Below are positions 43,132 to 50,137 of a DNA stretch of 64,000 nucleotides, in pieces. The notes beneath the pieces were generated by a model that searched no databases, was not told where the DNA came from, and saw only the letters and a program-made list of their open reading frames with translations. The position numbers and the translations under genes are program-made. The DNA lies in NCBI GenBank assembly GCA_035559995.1, contig DATMAM010000039.1, positions 124,001 through 188,000 of the forward strand, read 5' to 3'. Position 1 is the first letter of the stretch. Each line of letters opens with the position of its first letter. This DNA is from DATMAM01 sp035559995 (GTDB lineage: Bacteria > Desulfobacterota > Binatia > UBA9968).

Positions 43132-43583
43132 AATTTCAGCAAAAAGCGACGATTCCGGTAGGGCGCGAGCCGCTCTGGGACTTTTTGATGGACGTCCCCA
43201 AGGTGGCCAAATCGCTTCCCGGAGTGGAAAGCGTAAACAAGATCGACGACACGACCTACGAGGGCGTGTTAAAAGTCAGAGTGGGGCCGATCGGCCTCAA
43301 TCTCGCGGGAAAGATTTTTTTGGAAGAAAGAGACAAGGACAACTGGAAGGCCGCGCTCAGGGCGGAGGCCGCCGATCGGATGGCGGCCGGGGCCGTAAGG
43401 GGCAAAACCTCGATGCAGCTTAAAGAGCTCGGGCCTTCCGAGACCGAGCTTTTGGTCGAGACCGACGTGAGCATTCTCGGGAAGATCGGCGAGTTTGGCC
43501 AGCCGATCATCCGCAAAAAGGCCGACCAGATGCTGAACGAGTTCGTCGAGAATATTAAAAAGCAGCTTGCGGCCAAGTCGTAG
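43128..43583 (+). CDS. coxG: CoxG-like SRPBCC protein
   Basis: A 151-residue START/SRPBCC-fold protein of the CO dehydrogenase subunit G family (PVGREPLWDFLMDVPKVAKSLPGVESV, VGPIGLNLAGKIFLEERDKD). In Oligotropha CoxG anchors CO dehydrogenase to the membrane. It starts with GTG inside the coxM stop (GTGA). It occurs here with CoxS and CoxM only, which is a fragmentary cluster. Because many molybdenum hydroxylases use the same accessory genes, CO itself is not established as the substrate. Confidence 0.87.
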   Translation: MKFQQKATIPVGREPLWDFLMDVPKVAKSLPGVESVNKIDDTTYEGVLKVRVGPIGLNLAGKIFLEERDKDNWKAALRAEAADRMAAGAVRGKTSMQLKELGPSETELLVETDVSILGKIGEFGQPIIRKKADQMLNEFVENIKKQLAAKS

Positions 43584-43727
43584 GGCGACGAAGCGAGCGA
43601 CGTGCGCGCAAGCGCGCCTGTTGTTCTTTCGAGAGAGCGTGTCACGGCGCCAAGAACGCGCCGCTCAAGAAAGGACCGCCGGCTCGGCTGACTACGACCC
43701 GGCCCCGGTCCGCGCGGGCGCAGTCCA

Positions 43728-44687
43728 CTATCTTCCGCGATAACGCGCCTCCAGATCCGCTAAGAACCCATCCAGACCAGACCCATCGCCTGCGGGCCGG
43801 GCTTTCTTAAGCTCGGCTATCAGAACTTTTAGCTCGCCGATTTTCTCGGAAAGCGCGACAACGCGGTCGAAGTACTTGTAGTACGCAAGGTCGTGGCTTA
43901 GCTTTGCCTCCAGCGCCCGCTCGGCGTCCTGATCCTTGAGCTGAGAATCGTAGTAGCGTTTGTAAGCCGGATAGGCGTCGAGCCGGCGAAAAACGGCTCT
44001 TCTTGCCTCGTCCAACGGCGCGCTTGCAAAGATTTGAAGCGCCTCGCCGATCAGCGCCAGAAGCTCGCGGGATAGCCGGCGCTCCTCCTCGATCGCGCGC
44101 TTCATTTCGGCGGCGGCGGCTTCGTCGGACCTGCTCTCGAGAAACCTGAGCGCGACGATCATCCCCAACGGCGTGATCAACGCCTCTTCCTCCTCCCACG
44201 GCAGGGCGAAATTTCTGTCGTCGTGAAGGTCCTCGTGAACGATCACCGTGACTTTGCGCGCCGTGCTCTCTCTGGCGAAATCCAGCGTGATCAGCGCTTC
44301 TTTGTCGCCGAACTGGTTTCCCCGCCTGACGTACTGGCTATAGCCCGGAGCGTGGTAGATGCGATCGAGCGGCACCTGGTCTTGGGGAAGGGCGAACTTG
44401 ATGCCGATGTGGACGTCGACCGGGCCGCGGGTTGCGATCGTGCCGAGCTTCTGGAGCCAGATCCAGAGCATCGACTTTGGCCGCAGGCTACCGCGGCCAT
44501 CCCGCGCCAGCGCTTCGGTCGGCTCGATCGCGAGCGTCTTTTCAAACGCTTTGACTTCCCGGGCGAGCGACAACGCCTCCCGCAGGACCTTATCTTCAGA
44601 GTTGCGACCAACCACGGGCACGGTGCAGGAGCACAGGAGTAGCAGGCCGAGAACCGGCAAACGCCTTCGTGCCTGCGCCAGCTCCAT
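43728..44687 (-). CDS. Putative lipoprotein with HExxH metalloprotease-like motif
   Basis: A 319-residue protein. The N-terminus RRRLPVLGLLLLCSCTVP has a lipobox-like LLCSC, so it is probably lipidated. The middle contains TVIVHEDLHDDRNF, a HExxH zinc motif, followed by LPWEEEEALITPLG, whose Glu could be the third ligand. The C-terminal half is helical and charged, with a predicted coiled coil (DQDAERALEAKLSHDLAYYKYFDRVVALSEKIGEL). It resembles gluzincin-type putative aminopeptidases only locally, so the peptidase call is tentative. I chose the ATG at 44687 so that the lipobox is near the start. Confidence 0.6.
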   Translation of the reverse strand: MELAQARRRLPVLGLLLLCSCTVPVVGRNSEDKVLREALSLAREVKAFEKTLAIEPTEALARDGRGSLRPKSMLWIWLQKLGTIATRGPVDVHIGIKFALPQDQVPLDRIYHAPGYSQYVRRGNQFGDKEALITLDFARESTARKVTVIVHEDLHDDRNFALPWEEEEALITPLGMIVALRFLESRSDEAAAAEMKRAIEEERRLSRELLALIGEALQIFASAPLDEARRAVFRRLDAYPAYKRYYDSQLKDQDAERALEAKLSHDLAYYKYFDRVVALSEKIGELKVLIAELKKARPAGDGSGLDGFLADLEARYRGR

Positions 44688-44740
44688 GAGACATACAAGG
44701 TAATCAAATCGGTCGCGGATTACAAAAATCCAAAACCATA

Positions 44741-44768
44741 TTGACAATCAGTCGGCAAATGGTATGTG
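44741..44768 (+). promoter_or_regulatory. Possible sigma-70 promoter of the HAMP ORF
   Basis: TTGACA (44741-44746), 16 bases, TATGTG (44763-44768). The -35 is perfect, the -10 weak. It faces the HAMP mini-gene 84 bases downstream. Confidence 0.35.
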
Positions 44769-44851
44769 GCTGTAGCGTTGTCTTGGCCGCCAAGCGGCGT
44801 CTTAAACTTCTCCAGCTCAAGCGCGAACTTTACATCCGAGGCGAGGGAAGC

Positions 44852-45055
44852 ATGGGAAAGATTATGCCCGTAACAACCACCGGGGAAAGCCTGGACAAGC
44901 GCGTGCTGCTCCAGGTCCTGACCGCGATAAAAAGCGGCGATTTTTCGGCGCGCCTTCCAGGCGGATGGACGGGAATCGACGGCAAAATCGCCGATACGCT
45001 CAACGATATCGCCGAGCTGATGGAGGACAACACCCAGCCGAACGTAAAAGCGTAG
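44852..45055 (+). pseudogene. HAMP-domain fragment, truncated by a repeat
   Basis: A 67-residue ORF whose LDKRVLLQVLTAIKSGDFSARLPGGW and KIADTLNDIAELMEDN are the HAMP repeat sequence found at the N-terminus of very large hybrid histidine kinases. Nothing else of such a kinase follows. The stop codon TAG is created by the first bases of the GTAGGGTGGGTTGAGC repeat at 45052. The likely history is truncation by insertion of or recombination at the repeat. A ribosome site (GAGGG) and a promoter remain, so a 67-residue HAMP peptide might still be made. Confidence 0.6.
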
Positions 45056-45134
45056 GGTGGGTTGAGCTCGGCGAAACCCACCGCCGGAGGCGGCGCGATG
45101 GGTGCCGGCGCAAACGCGCCTCAACCCATCCTAC
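45052..45134. repeat. Dispersed palindromic intergenic repeat, copy 2
   Basis: Begins GTAGGGTGGGTTGAGC and ends CTCAACCCATCCTAC, so the whole 83-base unit is an inverted repeat with an inner AAACCCACC hairpin. It is followed after 27 bases by a related copy in the same orientation. Confidence 0.8.
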
Positions 45135-45161
45135 AGGCTTGGTTTTTGATTCGCGCGGAGC

Positions 45162-45240
45162 GTAGGGGTGGGTTGAGCGGTCCGCGAAACCCACCGCGAG
45201 AAACGCGACGGGTGCCGGCGCAAGCGCCCCTCCGCCCATC
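45162..45240. repeat. Dispersed palindromic intergenic repeat, copy 3
   Basis: GTAGGGGTGGGTTGAGC, AAACCCACCGCG, CGGGTGCCGGCGCAAGCG and CCGCCCATC repeat the order of copy 2 with small changes; the right end is degenerate. The region 45056-45310 holds no gene. Confidence 0.75.
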
Positions 45241-45310
45241 GTGCGATTTTTTCTTGCCAGCGCTGACAATCGCGCCACAGCCGCATCGGACAAAATAACT
45301 CGCGGGTCGC

Positions 45311-46897
45311 TCAGATCCGCTTTCTTTCAGCCGCCGCGCGCCGGCCGATCTCAAAGTGTTTCCCCTGAAGCGCAAGCTCCGCCTCCTCGCGATTGCGCTC
45401 GGACCAGTAGCCGAGCTCGTAGCCGAACCACGGCTCTTTGAGCGCAAGCGGCGGGAGCTTGAGCCGCCGCCAGATGTCGAGCGCCGCTTCCATGAACTCG
45501 CGCCGCGGGAGCGAGATCGGCTTATAGGGCCACGGTCGCGTCGCGTCGATACAGAGAACGCTCGAGCGAGTCTCTTTGACGACCGCGCCGCGGGAGTCCG
45601 CCCACTCCTCGGGCGGCACGACCGAGGGATCGAGCCCCATGGTCTGGCTATCGACGATCCTCACGTCGCGGTGCGGCTGGACGCGAAACGAGATCGCCCA
45701 GTTCACCGAGTCCGGATCGCGCGCGTCGATATCTTCGTCAACGACGACCAAAACTTTGCCCACGTCGGCTCCGAGCCGGAGCGCGCCGATAACGCGCTCG
45801 AAGTCTTCAGGCGAGCGCTTTTTGATCTTTACGACGAGATAGGCCCAGCTGCCGCTGCTCTCGTGCATGGCGACGTCCAAGACATTGTCGAGCCCCGCCG
45901 CCCCGAGGCGCTTCAGCACGACGCCTTCGGTCGCCACACCGCGAAGCTTGCTGCTCTCGCTCGGCGGAAACTGGCTCAGAAACGCGACGTAAATCGGATC
46001 GCGCCGCATCGTGATGCAGGAGACGTTCACGAAAAAGCCGAGCCCCTCGTGCGCCATGTAGCCCGGGAATTCGCCAAACGGCCCTTCCCACTCGGTTTCG
46101 TCGGTGGGCATGACGCCTTCGATCACAATTTCAGAATGCGCCGGGACAAGCAGGTCCACCGTCTTGCATTTCACGAGCTCGACCGGAGAGCCGGCGATCG
46201 CGCCCGCGACGGCGTATTCGCTCGTCTCCAGCGGCACGCGCGCGACCGCGCTGTACGACAAGTTGGGCGCCACACCGATCACGACCGCCACCTCGAGCGG
46301 GCGCTTGAGCGCGCGGCACTTGTTCCAGTGAGCGCGCAGGCCGGCGAAGTTGCCGGCAAAGCAGCCGATGCGGTCGGGCGCTTTGATCTGCCCGCGGTAG
46401 TTCCCCATGTTGTAGCGCCCGGTCTCCGGGTCGCGGCTGACGAAGTGAGAGGAGGTCGTGTAGGGGCCGTTATCGAAGCCCGGCGTGGAGATCGGCACCG
46501 GAAGCAGGTCAAGCCCGCGAAGCTTCAGCTCATCGCCGGTGATGATCCGCTCCTGGCAGGGGCCGGAAGCGACCTCGACCGGCTCGATGGGATGGGCTTG
46601 CGCGCGCGTCCATTTGTCGAAGATCTCTTCCTTGGCGCACTGCATGCCCAGCGCGTAGATATCCGTGCTGCCGGCATAGCAGGCGACCGCGACCGGCATA
46701 TCGTATTTGCGCCCGCGGACGTCGGTCACGTTCTCGAAGAGGAAAGCTTTGCGCTCCGCCTCCGGCAGGCCGCGGTACTGCAGGCGCACGAGCGGATGAA
46801 GCTCGGTATCCTTGTTGATCGGCGCGCTGACGCGGATGAGCTTGCCGGCGCCCTCCAGCGCCTGCAGATACTCTCTAACGTCCCTGTAGTAGGCCAT
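45311..46897 (-). CDS. UbiD family (prenylated-FMN) decarboxylase
   Basis: A 528-residue UbiD-type enzyme that uses prenylated FMN and Mn/K to (de)carboxylate aromatic or alpha,beta-unsaturated acids. Landmarks are RDVREYLQALEGAGKLIRVSAPI at the start, YTTSSHFVSRDPETGRYNMGNYRGQI (about residues 145-170), EIVIEGVMPTDETEWEGPFGEFPGYM with the cofactor/catalytic Glu-x-x-x-Glu region (about 258-283), and VVVDEDIDARDPDSVNWAISFRV. Length is normal. A UbiX/PadI flavin prenyltransferase is not nearby. The substrate could be a hydroxybenzoate or related aromatic acid. Confidence 0.92.
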   Translation of the reverse strand: MAYYRDVREYLQALEGAGKLIRVSAPINKDTELHPLVRLQYRGLPEAERKAFLFENVTDVRGRKYDMPVAVACYAGSTDIYALGMQCAKEEIFDKWTRAQAHPIEPVEVASGPCQERIITGDELKLRGLDLLPVPISTPGFDNGPYTTSSHFVSRDPETGRYNMGNYRGQIKAPDRIGCFAGNFAGLRAHWNKCRALKRPLEVAVVIGVAPNLSYSAVARVPLETSEYAVAGAIAGSPVELVKCKTVDLLVPAHSEIVIEGVMPTDETEWEGPFGEFPGYMAHEGLGFFVNVSCITMRRDPIYVAFLSQFPPSESSKLRGVATEGVVLKRLGAAGLDNVLDVAMHESSGSWAYLVVKIKKRSPEDFERVIGALRLGADVGKVLVVVDEDIDARDPDSVNWAISFRVQPHRDVRIVDSQTMGLDPSVVPPEEWADSRGAVVKETRSSVLCIDATRPWPYKPISLPRREFMEAALDIWRRLKLPPLALKEPWFGYELGYWSERNREEAELALQGKHFEIGRRAAAERKRI

Positions 46898-46911
46898 GTC
46901 TTTTCACCTGG

Positions 46912-46932
46912 AAAAAGGGACCGTCCCTTTTT
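46912..46932. repeat. Short palindromic element (AAAAAGGGA-CCG-TCCCTTTTT)
   Basis: A perfect 9-bp inverted repeat with a 3-base centre, 14 bases upstream of the ubiD-type start. Same family as 33605-33623. It could fold in the 5' leader of the minus-strand gene. Confidence 0.6.
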
Positions 46933-46996
46933 TTGCGCCGATCATCGCACAGCGCTCCGCGCGGTTCAACGAACGGCGTGCCGGCGCGCGCGTTTA

Positions 46997-47025
46997 TTGA
47001 CAGCGCCGAGTTCGGCTGATAGGTT
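46997..47025 (+). promoter_or_regulatory. Possible sigma-70 promoter
   Basis: TTGACA followed after 17 bases by TAGGTT, pointing at the PqqC-like gene 127 bases downstream. The -10 is weak. The rest of the 46898-47151 gap shows no convincing gene. Confidence 0.35.
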
Positions 47026-47151
47026 TCGCGCCGTCGAGATGAAATTTCGGCTCGACCGAGATCCTCCGCCGCCTGTCGCAAAGCCGAAGCAAAGGGTTCA
47101 CGAACCGGGGAGACGGGCTGATCTCCGGCCGATCGATCTAAAGGTGACGAG

Positions 47152-47937
47152 ATGAAAGAGCCGCGTCCAGGAGAAAAAATGGCGCCCGCCGAGGCCAAGG
47201 CCTACGTCGATTACCTCTACGAGAGCATGTACGCGCGCTGGCGGGAGAGGATTCACAACGGCCGGTTCATGAGCGAGCTCAGGGCGGGGAAGCTCCCCAT
47301 GCCCGTGATCCGCCAGTTCTTCAGAAACTGGGGGCGCTTTTCGCTGGAAGTGAATGCCCTGAACGCGCTTTCGTACCACGCGCATCTGTCGTTCTTCGTC
47401 AAAAATTTCGATCTTCTCGGCCCGTTCTGCGCGAAAATCGCCGACGAGCTAATCTCGCCGAAGCCGCCGGGGCATGTCCTCGTGCTTCTGAAAACCGCGG
47501 AGGCGATGAAGCTCTCGCGCGCGGAGGTCCTGGAGGCGCCGTACCTGCCCGAGGCGCGCGCGATCAACGACTTTTGCCACAAGGTCTTTATCGACGGCTC
47601 GATCGCGGAGCTCTGGGGGCTGCACGTTTTCGAGGAATCGCTCGCGCACTGGTCGGGCGAGTGGTTTCGAGCTTTGACGTCCCACTACGGCTTCAGCAAG
47701 GAAGACGCGGTTTATTTTTCCACGCATGAAGAGGCGGACATGGAAAGCCACGCGCTCGGCCAAGGCGGCGAGCAGGCGATGGGCCACGGTAGCTTCAACC
47801 GCGCGGTGCTGAGGCGGCTCGTCGAGGAGGGAAGGGTCGAGCTCCGCGCAGGATACCCGCTGGAATACTGCGCGCTGACGATGGTCGATCTCCAGGCGCA
47901 GATGAAGCGCGCCGCAATCGAAAATCCTTACCCGTGA
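47152..47937 (+). CDS. PqqC/TenA-like iron-containing redox enzyme family protein
   Basis: A 261-residue helical heme-oxygenase-like protein, second of its superfamily in the window. Helices carry YVDYLYESMYARWRERI, RQFFRNWGRFSLEVNA, HVFEESLAHWSGEWFRAL (about residues 160-177) and STHEEADMESHALGQG (about 188-203), whose Glu and His residues fit a di-iron or CADD-type site. No PQQ genes are present, so a cofactor-independent or metal oxidase is more likely than PqqC. It lies upstream of a crotonase gene by 160 bases on the same strand. Confidence 0.75.
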   Translation: MKEPRPGEKMAPAEAKAYVDYLYESMYARWRERIHNGRFMSELRAGKLPMPVIRQFFRNWGRFSLEVNALNALSYHAHLSFFVKNFDLLGPFCAKIADELISPKPPGHVLVLLKTAEAMKLSRAEVLEAPYLPEARAINDFCHKVFIDGSIAELWGLHVFEESLAHWSGEWFRALTSHYGFSKEDAVYFSTHEEADMESHALGQGGEQAMGHGSFNRAVLRRLVEEGRVELRAGYPLEYCALTMVDLQAQMKRAAIENPYP

Positions 47938-48097
47938 GCTACGGCCTTCGTTGAAGCGATCGAAAGCGAATGGTAGCCTGCGTTGACTTGTGCGGCGCCG
48001 CCTACCGCGCACGGCCTTTGCGGCGGAAAAGGCGGAGGCCGCTTTCGTAAAACCGCGGGGCGAAACAATATTTCCGACTCAACGGAGAGGTTAGGCC

Positions 48098-48886
48098 ATG
48101 GCCGATTACGTTCTTTACGAGCAAGTGGGCGCCGTCGCTTACGTGACCCTGAACCGTCCCGAGCGCATGAACGCGTTGGGGCAGGAGGTCCGCAAGGGGC
48201 TGATCGACGCCTTCTGCAAGGTGCGCTACGATCCGTCGGTCAAGGTCGCGGTGGTGACGGGCGCGGGCGATCGCGCCTTTTGCGCCGGCGCAGACCTCAA
48301 GGAGCACAAGGAGCTCTTCGACAAAAAGCCGTACCGGGTCGGGCCCGACTACGGCGCGCTCGACGAGCCGCCGAACTCGAGCACGATCGTCATAGAGACC
48401 TATAAGCCGGTGATCGCCGCCGTGAACGGCTACGCGCTCGCGGGCGGTTGCGAGCTGGCCCTGGCGTGCGATATTCGGATCGCGTCGGAAAACGCCAGCT
48501 TCGGCCTTCCCGAAGTGAAAGTCGGGCGCGGCGCAAACTTCGCTTCGGTCATGCTCCAGCAGTGCATCGCGCGCGGCATCGCCATGGAGATGTTGTTCAC
48601 GGGCGAGCCGATTTCGGCGCAAGAGGCGCTTCGCATCGGGCTGGTGAATCGGGTGGTGCCGCTGCCGGAGCTTATTCCGACCGCCCGCGCCCTCGCGGAA
48701 AAGATCGCCAAAAACGCGCCGCTTTCGCTCCGCCGGATCAAGGAGCTGTCCGTCAAGTCGCTGGGCACGCCGCTCTTCTTTGCTCTCAAGATGGCGCCCG
48801 GGCCGAGCCCGTACGAGGCAAGCGACGCCAGAGAAGGCGCCGGCGCGTTCGCGGAGAAGCGCTCGGCGTCTTGGAAGGGCGAGTGA
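48098..48886 (+). CDS. Enoyl-CoA hydratase/isomerase (crotonase) family protein
   Basis: A 262-residue crotonase. It has YVTLNRPERMNALGQE (CoA pocket, about residues 15-30), FCAGADLKEHKE (first oxyanion residue, about 64-75), and NGYALAGGCELALACDIRIASENASFGLPEVKVG (second oxyanion loop and catalytic region, about 110-143), ending with the typical helical tail. One of the two Glu residues of hydratases is replaced (EMLFTG/GLPEVKVG retains one), so isomerase, lyase or hydratase activity cannot be decided. A GGAGAGG site precedes the ATG. It appears to belong with the downstream HMG-CoA-lyase-like and CoA-ligase genes. Confidence 0.9.
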   Translation: MADYVLYEQVGAVAYVTLNRPERMNALGQEVRKGLIDAFCKVRYDPSVKVAVVTGAGDRAFCAGADLKEHKELFDKKPYRVGPDYGALDEPPNSSTIVIETYKPVIAAVNGYALAGGCELALACDIRIASENASFGLPEVKVGRGANFASVMLQQCIARGIAMEMLFTGEPISAQEALRIGLVNRVVPLPELIPTARALAEKIAKNAPLSLRRIKELSVKSLGTPLFFALKMAPGPSPYEASDAREGAGAFAEKRSASWKGE

Positions 48887-49003
48887 CGAGAGCAGGCTGA
48901 AAGCCGTAGAACGCGGAGGACCGTCCGGTTGAGGTCATTCTGAGCGCAGACCCAACCGGCGCCCTTCGCGAAGCTCGGTTCGTAAAGTCGGCAGGAGGAG
49001 TGA

Positions 49004-50137
49004 ATGAGCCCATACCCGGAAGTCATCATCACTGAGGAAGGGATGCGCGACGGGCTCCAAATCGAGAGCGCCGATATCCCGGTGGAGGCAAAGATTCGAT
49101 TGCTCGATGCGCTCTCGGAGACCGGCCTCAAGGAAATCGCCGTCGGCTCTTTTGTCAGCCCGAAATGGGTGCCGCAGATGGCCGCCATCGACGAGCTGGT
49201 GCGCGGCTTTCATCCGAAACCGGGAGTCAAATACGTCGCGACCGCGCTGAACGACATCGGCCGCGAGCGCATCAGGCAGTACGTGCCGCCGCTCACGGAA
49301 AAAGAGGACGGGGTGCAAACGATCGTCTACATGTGCGACGTGTTTGCGCAAAGAAATATCAACCGCACGCAGGCTCAGCAGATCGCGCGCTGGCCGAAGA
49401 TCGTCGAAGCCGCGAAGGCGCAGGGGATCACCGAGACCGGTATCGGGCTGAGCGCGGCCTGGGGCTCGAACTGGACCGGCGACGTTTCTCAGGCACAACG
49501 CATGGACATGCTGGAGCGGCAGTACCGGCTTTGGGAAAAAGCCGGGATCGCAGTGACGCGGGTGAGCCTGTCGGATCCGATGGGATGGAATATGCCCGAC
49601 CAGGTCGAGCGCCAGTTGATCGCGATCAAAGAGCGCTGGCCTTCGATTCGAACCTTTAACCTGCATCTGCACAACACGCGCGGGATGGCGATCGCGTCCT
49701 CGTACGTTGCGCTCAAGACCTTGTCGAGCGCGGACACGTTGCGCTTGCAAACGGCGATCGGCGGCATGGGCGGCTGCCCGTTTTGCGGCAACGGGCGCGC
49801 GGCCGGGTTGGCCCCGACCGAAGATTTGATTTACATGCTCGAGGAAATGGGAATCCCCACCGGCGTGGACCTGGAAAGACTGATCGAGGCGGTGTGGCTG
49901 GCCGAGGAGATCGTCGGCCATCCGCTCTGGGGGCATGTCTCCAAGGCCGGCCCGCGGCCGCGCGGCAAAAAGCTCTATCCGATGGACATGCCTTTCATCG
50001 AGACCCTGGAGCAGGCCAAACATTTCATCAAAGGGCCGTCCGTCTATGCCGGCGCGCCGTCGCCCTGGCGCGAGCCGATCAAAAGTTTTCAGCGGCCCGA
50101 GGCGGCTGAGGCGGACAGAAGCAGCCAGGATCGATGA
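49004..50137 (+). CDS. HMG-CoA lyase-like (DRE-TIM metallolyase) protein
   Basis: A 377-residue aldolase-type lyase. The metal/catalytic start is ITEEGMRDGLQIES (residues 9-22), VGSFVSPKWVPQM follows as in HMG-CoA lyases, and the metal-binding HLHNTRGMAIA (about 222-232) and GGMGGCPFCGNGRAAG (about 252-267, with the catalytic Cys) are intact. It is longer than classical HMG-CoA lyase by a C-terminal extension. Likely cleaves a branched 3-hydroxyacyl-CoA. It overlaps the following CoA-ligase gene by four bases. Confidence 0.88.
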   Translation: MSPYPEVIITEEGMRDGLQIESADIPVEAKIRLLDALSETGLKEIAVGSFVSPKWVPQMAAIDELVRGFHPKPGVKYVATALNDIGRERIRQYVPPLTEKEDGVQTIVYMCDVFAQRNINRTQAQQIARWPKIVEAAKAQGITETGIGLSAAWGSNWTGDVSQAQRMDMLERQYRLWEKAGIAVTRVSLSDPMGWNMPDQVERQLIAIKERWPSIRTFNLHLHNTRGMAIASSYVALKTLSSADTLRLQTAIGGMGGCPFCGNGRAAGLAPTEDLIYMLEEMGIPTGVDLERLIEAVWLAEEIVGHPLWGHVSKAGPRPRGKKLYPMDMPFIETLEQAKHFIKGPSVYAGAPSPWREPIKSFQRPEAAEADRSSQDR

